The notes under the pieces: model-generated
What the model was told of the DNA's origin: nothing
Databases searched by the model: none
Seen by the model: only the letters and a program-made list of their open reading frames with translations
Source of the DNA: Leucobacter sp. cx-42
GTDB taxonomy: Bacteria > Actinomycetota > Actinomycetes > Actinomycetales > Microbacteriaceae
Assembly: GCF_014529985.1 (NCBI RefSeq)
Contig: NZ_JACVMU010000001.1
Location: 1-64,000, forward strand
Direction: 5' to 3'
Length of the DNA stretch: 64,000 nt
In this document: positions 52,592-64,000 of the stretch, piece after piece
Layout: every line of letters begins with the position of its first letter
Position numbering within the stretch: position 1 is the stretch's first letter
Translations under genes and position numbers: made by a program

Positions 52592-53035
52592 CTAGCCGTC
52601 GAGCGGTTCGGGCGGAGTCGGCCGCGCAATGATCGCGGCGACGATTGCGACGATCGCGACGAGCAGCAAGGCAATACCGACGGCGACCGTGCCAAGGATT
52701 CCCTGCAAAATACCGACCGCCGCCGAGAACATGAGGATGTGGATCGTGATGGCGGATCCGCGCGCCCAACTCGGCATGCCCTTCGCTGCGCCGTATGCGG
52801 TCACAGCCACCCAGATCCAGCAGAGCACAACTGAAATGATGATGCTCGCCCGAAGGCCAGCGGGAGCGTCTTTGTCGCCCAGAACGCCGCTGAATGTCTG
52901 CCAGAGAACCACAAGCCCAGCGAGCGACTCCAGCACGAGCACGAGGCGCAAAATCGTCCACCCGAGGCGCGATTTCGGGGCATTTGCGGCGTTCAACGCG
53001 ACCTCGTAGTCGCTGGGTGTGACGTCTTCAGACAT
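52592..53035 (-). CDS. four-helix membrane protein, unknown function
   Basis: A 147-residue membrane protein with four hydrophobic segments (about 24-46, 63-84, 92-112, 116-137) and a proline-rich tail (PTPPEPLDG). The N-terminal 22 residues are polar. I recognise no family. CCAGGAG stands nine bases before the ATG. It is convergent with the 110-residue membrane protein (40-base gap) and divergent from whiB. Confidence 0.75.
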   Translation of the reverse strand: MSEDVTPSDYEVALNAANAPKSRLGWTILRLVLVLESLAGLVVLWQTFSGVLGDKDAPAGLRASIIISVVLCWIWVAVTAYGAAKGMPSWARGSAITIHILMFSAAVGILQGILGTVAVGIALLLVAIVAIVAAIIARPTPPEPLDG

Positions 53036-53149
53036 TGAAAAATACTCCTGGCGAAAATTACGAGAAATAAACTATTGATTACTGTTCATTTACATGCAAC
53101 GATATATACATCATCGAGTTCCGCGCACACCGACGTGAGCATTCTCAAT

Positions 53150-53163
53150 CACGTGTTCACGTG
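53150..53163. promoter_or_regulatory. tandem CACGTG palindromes upstream of whiB
   Basis: Two CACGTG hexamers (53150-53155 and 53158-53163) are separated by TT, giving a 14-bp repeated palindrome 75 bases before the whiB start, in an AT-rich gap. It could bind a dimeric regulator. Confidence 0.35.
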
Positions 53164-53193
53164 CAGCGCGCAACTGTAAGGCTATCTGCCTCT

Positions 53194-53225
53194 CCTGTTT
53201 CGTGCCTGTGCGAAAACCAAACAGG
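53194..53225 (+). promoter_or_regulatory. hairpin overlapping the whiB ribosome binding site
   Basis: CCTGTTT (53194-53200) pairs with AAACAGG (53219-53225), and CG/CG inside extends it. The right arm reaches the first bases of the ACAGGAGGAA ribosome site, so pairing could limit translation. Confidence 0.35.
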
Positions 53226-53237
53226 AGGAAATTTAGT

Positions 53238-53486
53238 ATGGATTGGCGCGAGAAGGCTGCTTGTCTCACCGTAGACCCCGAGCTCTTCTTCCCGGTCGGC
53301 AACACCGGCCCGGCAGTAGATCAGATCGAGCGCGCAAAGGCTGTGTGCGCACGTTGCTCGGTTACCGAGATGTGCCTCCAGTACGCAATGGACACTGGTC
53401 AGGACTCAGGCGTGTGGGGCGGCCTGAGCGAGGACGAGCGTCGTGCGCTGAAGCGTCGTGCAGCACGTGCACGCCGTGCGTCATAA
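53238..53486 (+). CDS. WhiB-family iron-sulfur transcription factor, WhiB1-like
   Basis: An 82-residue actinobacterial regulator. Cys9, Cys37, Cys40 and Cys46 bind a [4Fe-4S] cluster, GVWGG (58-62) is the family turn, and the basic tail (RRALKRRAARARRAS) contacts DNA. WhiB1 type is the closest by length; it is an essential NO-sensitive partner of the housekeeping sigma factor in mycobacteria. The start ATG has AGGAGGAA seven bases before it. A strong terminator follows 45 bases after the stop. Confidence 0.93.
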   Translation: MDWREKAACLTVDPELFFPVGNTGPAVDQIERAKAVCARCSVTEMCLQYAMDTGQDSGVWGGLSEDERRALKRRAARARRAS

Positions 53487-53531
53487 GTTCTTCTCTTTTC
53501 ACGGGTGACACCCCAGCATTACCGGGGTAAA

Positions 53532-53573
53532 AGTATTCGCAATAGCCGGGTGGGCTGTTGCGAATATTTTTTT
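53532..53573 (+). terminator. intrinsic terminator of whiB
   Basis: A 16-bp stem (53532-53547 with 53553-53568, one G-T pair) around a 5-base loop, followed by a seven-T run. A textbook Rho-independent terminator. Confidence 0.92.
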
Positions 53574-53644
53574 GCCCTGGCGAGGCGGGTGCGCGTGGCG
53601 GGGTTGTTCACCTATCTCCCTCAAACCCTGGAGGTTCAGGGCTC

Positions 53645-53736
53645 AACCCCGCGAGATTAGCCGCTTCTGCCGAGATGGAGTGTTTCATGCGCATGAAAGG
53701 GCAGGTTTCGGGAGAACGGGCCGGTTTCGAGGGGTG
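53645..53736 (+). repeat. 92-nt nested-palindrome element, copy B
   Basis: Same segment lengths as copies A and C. Left outer arm 53645-53662 (AACCCC start), left middle arm 53663-53673, gap 53674-53681, inner palindrome 53682-53699 with TTTCATGC/GCATGAAA as a perfect 16-bp core, gap 53700-53707, decayed right middle arm 53708-53718, right outer segment 53719-53736 with TTTCGAGGGGT. It shares 15 of 18 bases with copy C in the right outer segment. Confidence 0.8.
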
Positions 53737-53997
53737 ACCCGCTCAAACGCTCAAACCACACCCCGCCGGCGCCCGAGTTGAGTCGATAATGCCGCCCGGC
53801 CGCGAGGCCGGCCCATTCTTTCCCCGGCAGAGCCTGAAGATGGGGAACTTTGCCCGCCAGGCGAGCACAACTGGCCCGGCCCAACGCCGCTCACCTAGCC
53901 GTCACCGGCTGAAGCCTGCGCAAGCTCGTTGCCAGCTCTCAGCCGATGACGAGCCAACGCACGGCGGGCTACTCGAGCCCCACCCCAAACACGAGTA

Positions 53998-54089
53998 AAC
54001 CCCTCGAAAAGGGCCGTTTCTGCCGAGACAGATAGTTTCAACGGGTTGAAACTATCGTTTTCGAGAGAAAGGCCCCGTTTCGAGGGGTT
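53998..54089 (+). repeat. 92-nt nested-palindrome element, copy C
   Basis: The outer stem is perfect here: AAACCCCTCGAAA (53997-54009) with TTTCGAGGGGTTT (54078-54090). Then GGG (54011-54013) with CCC (54074-54076), TTTCT (54017-54021) with AGAAA (54066-54070), and an inner hairpin of 11 perfect pairs (54031-54041 with 54046-54056) closed by CGGG. The left middle arm GTTTCTGCCGA (54016-54026) is identical to copy A. Confidence 0.85.
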
Positions 54090-54140
54090 TGCTTCGCGAG
54101 CAGCCCGTTTCGAGGGGTTTAAGCGCGAAAGCGCTAAGGC

Positions 54141-59586
<5,446 letters not shown>

Positions 59587-59612
59587 TGGCAAAAAACACG
59601 CGCGCGGAGCGG

Positions 59613-59618
59613 TAGGAT
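59613..59618 (+). promoter_or_regulatory. -10 element (TAGGAT), leaderless start at 59625
   Basis: TAGGAT ends 6 bases before the MFS gene ATG, behind the hrpA stop. Confidence 0.6.
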
Positions 59619-59624
59619 TCTGTA

Positions 59625-60863
59625 ATGGGCATCTATCGCGATCTCGGACGGAATCCGGGAGTTTACCGTGTGATCGTTTCCCAGCTCACCGCGAGGTTCC
59701 CTTTCGGAATGCTGTCGATCATCTTGCTGCTGCATGTGCAACAGATGTACGGCGACTATACGTCTGCGGGCATCGTGCTGGCTGCGGCGAGTGTCGGCCA
59801 GGCGGTTTCAGGACCGCTCGCAAGCCGTTTCATGGGCCGATGGGGCATGCGCCCGGTCCTGTCGATCACCACGCTGCTGTGCGCGGCTGCGCTTGCCATC
59901 ATGGCATTCGTGCACCTGCCGCTACTCGTGCTCACTGCGCTCGCTGTGCTGACCGGCCTCTTCACGCCGCCGGTCACCCCAGCCGTGCGTTCGATCTACC
60001 CGAAGCTCGTTCCGAACAACCAAATCGCTGGCCTGTTCTCACTTGACGCTGCTGCGCAGGAACTCATCTGGGTACTTGGCCCAGTTGTTGCCGTCTTCAT
60101 TACCTCGCAGCTTGGCACCACCGTTGGCCTCTGCACCGCGGCAGGCTTCATGCTGCTCGGTGGCGCGTGGTTCATTTCGAGCCCTGCGCTCGGCACCGTC
60201 AAGCTGCCGCGCGCGAAGCGTGGCTTTGGTGCCGTGCTGCGTCGCCCAACCGTCATCATCACGACGGTCATTGGCTTCTTCTTTGTTGCGTCCTTCGCGG
60301 CAATTGAAGCTGGCATCATCGCCGCATTCACGCCGCCGGGTGACGCTGGCGCGCACGGCAGCAGTATCGAGTCAGGCATCGTGCTCGCATGCTTCGCCGG
60401 CGGCTCACTCGTCGGCGGCCTGCTATTCGGCCACCGCCAGATGCGCCCCTGGTCAATGCTGCTCCGTATTTGCATCGTGCTCGCTGGCACGCTTGCGACG
60501 CTCATTAGCCAGGACATGTGGTTCTTGTGCATTGTCCTCTTCCTCGGCGGTATGGGCACCGCGCCCGTATTTGCAGCAATTTCGAGTGTCATCGGCACAA
60601 CCGTGAAATTCTCAGAAACCGCTGAGGCGTACGGCTGGATCGGCACCGGCCAGCTCGTTGGTGTCGCGATCGGATCCGCCATCGCAGGCATGGCTATCGA
60701 CTCGAGCGGCGCGATCGGCGCGATCCTCGTCTCGGCCACACTTCTCCTGATCAGCGCCGTCGTCGCCGCGTGCACGATGAAGTGGATCCCAGACATGCTC
60801 GGTCGCGATATCGAGCCACCAGCCGAGACCGGAACACTGACGATTCCGATTCCTCTGAATTAA
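59625..60863 (+). CDS. MFS transporter
   Basis: A 412-residue membrane protein with about 12 hydrophobic segments. The N-terminal half has VGQAVSGPLASRFMGRWGMRPVL with the motif-A-like G-x-x-x-x-R-x-G-x-R, and the central loop is short. A subfamily or substrate cannot be assigned; it resembles sugar or drug efflux carriers in general. Leaderless-type start, and a perfect terminator directly behind the stop, so it is a single-gene unit. Confidence 0.85.
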   Translation: MGIYRDLGRNPGVYRVIVSQLTARFPFGMLSIILLLHVQQMYGDYTSAGIVLAAASVGQAVSGPLASRFMGRWGMRPVLSITTLLCAAALAIMAFVHLPLLVLTALAVLTGLFTPPVTPAVRSIYPKLVPNNQIAGLFSLDAAAQELIWVLGPVVAVFITSQLGTTVGLCTAAGFMLLGGAWFISSPALGTVKLPRAKRGFGAVLRRPTVIITTVIGFFFVASFAAIEAGIIAAFTPPGDAGAHGSSIESGIVLACFAGGSLVGGLLFGHRQMRPWSMLLRICIVLAGTLATLISQDMWFLCIVLFLGGMGTAPVFAAISSVIGTTVKFSETAEAYGWIGTGQLVGVAIGSAIAGMAIDSSGAIGAILVSATLLLISAVVAACTMKWIPDMLGRDIEPPAETGTLTIPIPLN

Positions 60864-60868
60864 CCCTG

Positions 60869-60900
60869 AAGGCGACCAAATCAACAGATTTGGTCGCCTT
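60869..60900 (+). terminator. terminator, 14-bp perfect stem
   Basis: AAGGCGACCAAATC (60869-60882) pairs with 60887-60900 around AACA, six bases after the MFS stop codon. Confidence 0.85.
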
Positions 60901-61063
60901 CTTCGGATTCAGTTGTAAAACCCCATCGATTCGACTGATAACATCCAGACACAAGCTTGATCCTCCCCGAAAAGGCAAGGCGCGGTGCCTAGCATCGCCC
61001 TCCGAAGTATGGGAGACTTGCTTCACCGAAGCCACCGACGAGTCACTAAGGAGTGAGTCAAGT

Positions 61064-62422
61064 ATGGGCACTTTTGCCGTCATTAACCCGGCCACGGGCG
61101 AAACTATTTCGGAATACCCGGAAGCAACCGCAGTCGAGATCGAGGCAGCTCTCGCCTCGGCACAGGACGCATACCAGAACTGGGCACGCAAGACGACTGT
61201 TGCCGAGCGTGCAGCACTCGCTAAGCGCGCAGCAGAGCTGTTCGACGAGCGCAAGGACGAGCTCGGCGCAATCATCAACCGCGAGATGGGCAAGCCCCTC
61301 GAGCAGGCTGTTGGCGAGGCTGAGTTCTCGGGTGCAATCACCGCTGCATTCGCAGACAACGCTGAGGCATGGCTCGCTGACGAGGAGCTCCAGGTAGAAG
61401 ACGGTCTCAAGACCTTCTTCCGCTTCCAGGGCACCGGCGTCATCCTCGGCATCATGCCTTGGAACTACCCCTACTACCAGGTTGCACGCTTTGCAGTGCC
61501 GAACCTGATTCTCGGCAACACCATCGTGCTCAAGCACGCTGCACAGTGCCCCGAGTCGGCTCTCGCACTTGAGCAGCTCTTCCTTGACGCAGGCTTCCCC
61601 AAGGGTGCATACGTCAACGTGTTCGCAAGCCACGACCAGATCGCTGACATCATTGCAGACGATCGCGTCCAGGGCATCTCGCTGACCGGCTCGGAGCGCG
61701 CAGGCGCAATCGTTGCTGAGCAGGCAGGCCGCGAGCTCAAGAAGTGCGTTCTCGAGCTCGGCGGTTCGGACGTCTTCCTCGTTCTCGACACCGATGATCT
61801 CGATCACGCAGTTGAGCACGCTGTTGGCGGCCGCATGGAGAACACCGGCCAGGCGTGCAACGGCTCGAAGCGCATCGTCGTTATGGACAAGTACTTCGAC
61901 GAGTTCACCGAGAAGTTCAAGGCTGCAATTGCAGGCCAGTCGTACGAGGCAGGCGACTTCGGTCCTATGTCGTCGGCTGCTGCGACCAAGGGTCTCACCG
62001 CACAGGTTCAGGGCGCAATCGATCAGGGCGCAGACGTTCTCGTGGGCAACAACACCCCCGAGGGCAACCTCTACACCCCGACCGTCCTCACCAACATCAC
62101 TCCCGCAATGGACGTGTACAGCCAGGAGCTCTTCGGCCCGGTTGCGCAGCTCTACCGCGTATCGAGCGATGCAGAGGCAATCGAGCTCGCTAACTCGTCG
62201 CCCTACGGCCTCGGTTCGGTCATCATCTGTGACGACCTCGACCGCGCTGAGCAGGTTGGTAACCAGCTCGACGTAGGCATGGTCTTCATCGGCGGCGCAG
62301 GCCTCGAGGGTGCAGACGTTCCCTTCGGTGGCGTCAAGAAGTCGGGCTACGGCCGCGAGCTTGGCCGCGTCGGCATGCTTGAGTTCGCAAACAAGAAGCT
62401 CTTCCGCTTCGCAGCGAAGTAA
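61064..62422 (+). CDS. NAD(P)-dependent succinate-semialdehyde-type dehydrogenase
   Basis: A 452-residue aldehyde dehydrogenase of the short SSADH (GabD/Sad-like) group. Catalytic C265 is in NTGQACNGSKR, the general base E231 in ELGGSD, and the N-terminal VINPATGETISEYPE is typical of this group. It would oxidise succinate semialdehyde or a similar aldehyde. AAGGAG lies ten bases before the ATG, in a 200-bp gap with no clear operator. Codon use is highly uniform, so strong expression is likely. A long hairpin closes the gene. Confidence 0.9.
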   Translation: MGTFAVINPATGETISEYPEATAVEIEAALASAQDAYQNWARKTTVAERAALAKRAAELFDERKDELGAIINREMGKPLEQAVGEAEFSGAITAAFADNAEAWLADEELQVEDGLKTFFRFQGTGVILGIMPWNYPYYQVARFAVPNLILGNTIVLKHAAQCPESALALEQLFLDAGFPKGAYVNVFASHDQIADIIADDRVQGISLTGSERAGAIVAEQAGRELKKCVLELGGSDVFLVLDTDDLDHAVEHAVGGRMENTGQACNGSKRIVVMDKYFDEFTEKFKAAIAGQSYEAGDFGPMSSAAATKGLTAQVQGAIDQGADVLVGNNTPEGNLYTPTVLTNITPAMDVYSQELFGPVAQLYRVSSDAEAIELANSSPYGLGSVIICDDLDRAEQVGNQLDVGMVFIGGAGLEGADVPFGGVKKSGYGRELGRVGMLEFANKKLFRFAAK

Positions 62423-62443
62423 GCGCTTTCCCGCATAGCGAAT

Positions 62444-62480
62444 GAGGGGCTCGAGATCCGTTTCGGATTTTGAGCCCCTC
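62444..62480 (+). terminator. terminator hairpin behind the aldehyde dehydrogenase gene
   Basis: GAGGGGCTC (62444-62452) pairs with 62472-62480. Pairing continues inward (AGATCCG with CGGATTTT, through wobbles) to a TTT turn. No long T-run follows. Confidence 0.7.
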
Positions 62481-62537
62481 TCCGCATATTCAGCCCGCTA
62501 CACTTCGTAGCAACACGCAGTTTTACAAAGGATGACG

Positions 62538-64000
62538 ATGTCGCATTCCTCTTCTATTTCCCTCTCCAGTGCACTCGCGTCTGCCCTCGCACGGCACGCC
62601 GGTCGCAGCTTCGGCCTGATGGGAACCGGCAATGCACATCTTGTCCAAGGGCTCGTTGACCTCGGCGTCCCGTATACCGCGGTACGCCACGAGGCTGGCG
62701 CGGTCGCAGCTGCAGACGCGTACACGCGGATCAGTGGCCGTCTCGCTATCGCCACGACTGCCTACGGCCCCGGCTTCACCAACGCTTTGACGTCACTGGC
62801 TGAGGCTGCACACGCACGCACCCCGCTCCTCATGGTTGTCGGCGATGCACCGACAGACGGTCGTCGTCCATGGGATGTCGACCAGGAGATGCTTGCGGCA
62901 GCGCTCGGCGTGCGCACGTACGAACTCAAGGTACGCGGCATTGACGAGATCGTCGACCGCGCTGTCTCGTACGCGCTTCGGGCTCGCCGCCCGGTCGTGC
63001 TCGCAGTCCCGTGCGATCTCGTTGTCGCCCCGACACGTAGCACCACCGGCCCTGTCGACATTCAGCGCATGCCTTCCGAAGCAATCGACGCAAACGATCC
63101 CGCTGTGCTCGCTAGTCTGCTTGCCTCGGTCGCGGCGACCCCGACCAAGCCTTCGATTTCTACCGCTCCCACCAAGATCGCACCGACGAAGCTGCAGATC
63201 GACAACGCGGTCTCCGCACTGCTCGCAGCAGAGCGACCGCTCGTACTGGCAGGTCACGGAGCCGTGCTCGCGTGCGCTCAGCAGGAGCTCGGTGTCATCG
63301 CGGATCGTCTCGGTGCGCTCACCGCCACGACCGCGCTCGCACGAAACGTATTCCCCCGCCCCGAGTTTGACCTCGGCGTCTCCGGCGGTTTTGCGCAGCC
63401 AGCAGCGGGTGAGCGCATTGCTTCGGCTGATGTTGTCGTGCTCGTAGGCGCGAGTTTTGATCGCGTCTCGGCCCGCTTCCGCTCAATCTTTGGGGCAGAC
63501 ACCAAGATCATTCGCATCGATGAACAGCAGCTCGCAGCCCCTCCTGGGGTGCACGACCAACGCCACATCATGCTGCAGGGCGACGCAAAGGCAACGCTGC
63601 AGACCCTCACTGGCGCGTATGCCACCGCTGGCGGCAAGTCCAAGGGTTGGCGCGAAACCATTGAGGGACTCGAACCCGGCGGCGCGCTTCGCGTTCGCGA
63701 GAACGGCCTCGAAGCGCATCCCGACGGTATCTGCGCTGATGGCAAGCTCGATCCGCGCGCGGTAGCTGCCCGGATCGGCGACATCCTCCCAGAGAATATC
63801 CACATCACGGTCGATGGCAACCGGTCGGCGACATGGCCAAACATGTACTGGCCTGTGGGTTCACCCGAGCGCCTCATCATGGTGGGTTCAACGTTCCACA
63901 CGATCGGCCTCGGCATCTCGACGATCGCAGGTGTTGCAGCCGCCGCACCAGGAACCACGACGGTACTGAGCACCGGTGATGGCGGCGGGCTCATGGCACT
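62538..64000 (+). CDS. thiamine-pyrophosphate-dependent enzyme, acetolactate synthase-like (3' end beyond window)
   Basis: The frame stays open for 487 codons to the window edge. The N-terminal Pyr domain has the catalytic Glu52 (VRHEAGAVAAADAY), the middle domain is present, and the PP domain begins with VDGNRSATWPNMYW and reaches STGDGGG, the start of the GDG...N TPP/Mg motif. AAAGGA lies five to six bases before the ATG, with TACACT at 62499-62504 as likely -10. It belongs to the acetolactate synthase/pyruvate oxidase superfamily; which reaction cannot be told. A role with the preceding aldehyde dehydrogenase is possible but unproven. Confidence 0.85.
   Translation, partial: MSHSSSISLSSALASALARHAGRSFGLMGTGNAHLVQGLVDLGVPYTAVRHEAGAVAAADAYTRISGRLAIATTAYGPGFTNALTSLAEAAHARTPLLMVVGDAPTDGRRPWDVDQEMLAAALGVRTYELKVRGIDEIVDRAVSYALRARRPVVLAVPCDLVVAPTRSTTGPVDIQRMPSEAIDANDPAVLASLLASVAATPTKPSISTAPTKIAPTKLQIDNAVSALLAAERPLVLAGHGAVLACAQQELGVIADRLGALTATTALARNVFPRPEFDLGVSGGFAQPAAGERIASADVVVLVGASFDRVSARFRSIFGADTKIIRIDEQQLAAPPGVHDQRHIMLQGDAKATLQTLTGAYATAGGKSKGWRETIEGLEPGGALRVRENGLEAHPDGICADGKLDPRAVAARIGDILPENIHITVDGNRSATWPNMYWPVGSPERLIMVGSTFHTIGLGISTIAGVAAAAPGTTTVLSTGDGGGLMA

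Larger units (their letters stand above)
53574..54140. other. gene-free stretch between whiB and argG carrying palindromic repeats
   Basis: No reading frame here looks like a gene: codon use, starts and ribosome sites are lacking. It contains two full copies of the 92-nt element in the same orientation, a third right-end arm (CCCGTTTCGAGGGGTTT at 54104-54120), a CCCTG/CAGGG hairpin (53626-53641), and AGCGC-GAAA-GCGCT (54122-54135) next to the argG stop. The stretch between the two copies (53737-53997) is GC-rich with no pattern I could name. Confidence 0.7.

Noticed and set aside
53574-54140. CRISPR array, because GTTTC-type motifs recur
   Set aside because: The motifs sit in nested palindromes at fixed offsets, there are only two full copies, no constant repeat/spacer pattern, and no cas genes nearby.

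Overview
The window is a gene-dense, high-GC stretch of an actinobacterial chromosome. The gene set and order suggest the family Microbacteriaceae, and a Leucobacter-like genome is my best guess. Evidence for an actinobacterium: the clpS-DUF2017 pair, DUF3097 and DUF3516-type proteins, a WhiB protein, a SigR/RsrA-type sigma/anti-sigma pair facing aroA-rsgA, and about eighteen genes whose start codon lies 6-8 bases behind a TAnnnT hexamer, the layout of leaderless mRNAs. Nearly all of it is ordinary core genome. The clearest mobile DNA is the 3' end of an IS30-family transposase at the left edge.

Layout. 1-935: IS30 remnant and a DUF6994-like gene. 952-2188: MarR regulator divergent from an NAD(P)H-dependent FMN reductase. 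2294-4689: flavoprotein monooxygenase, HExxH metallopeptidase, clpS, DUF2017. 4726-9329: dinB (minus) facing glpD-glpK. 9348-14599 (minus): dtd, deoC, a Ski2-like helicase and a coiled-coil DUF2130 protein. 14753-17665: AlkZ-like winged-helix protein and a cation/proton antiporter. 17775-19612: Lrp/AsnC regulator divergent from alanine dehydrogenase, with three dyads between them. 20179-26227 (minus): a translationally coupled trio of TM0106-type nuclease-helicase, polytopic membrane protein and aminotransferase. 26584-30840: DEAD-box RNA helicase with a long leader, a YchJ protein, a small secreted/membrane protein, and an Orn/Lys/Arg-decarboxylase-type PLP enzyme divergent from a LysR regulator.

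31870-43066: two MFS exporters, a lipoprotein, a GNAT protein, a DtxR/MntR regulator, a MocR regulator that lacks the PLP lysine, a 3-hydroxyisobutyryl-CoA hydrolase, DUF3097, an arginase-fold protein coupled to a small HExxH protein, and an alpha/beta hydrolase. 43220-48210: a complete oligopeptide-type ABC importer with ATGA overlaps from the first permease onward. 48225-52195: rsrA-sigR (minus) and aroA-rsgA-bcp (plus). 52219-53486: two small membrane proteins and whiB. 53487-54140: a 654-base gene-free stretch. 54141-64000: argG, hrpA, an MFS transporter, succinate-semialdehyde-type dehydrogenase and a TPP-dependent enzyme cut by the right edge.

The most unusual structure is not a gene. 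A 92-nt intergenic element made of nested palindromes occurs three times (28246-28337 inverted, 53645-53736, 53998-54089). All copies keep the same spacing: 18-11-8-6-6-6-8-11-18 bases. I know of no described family with this geometry, but could not search for one.
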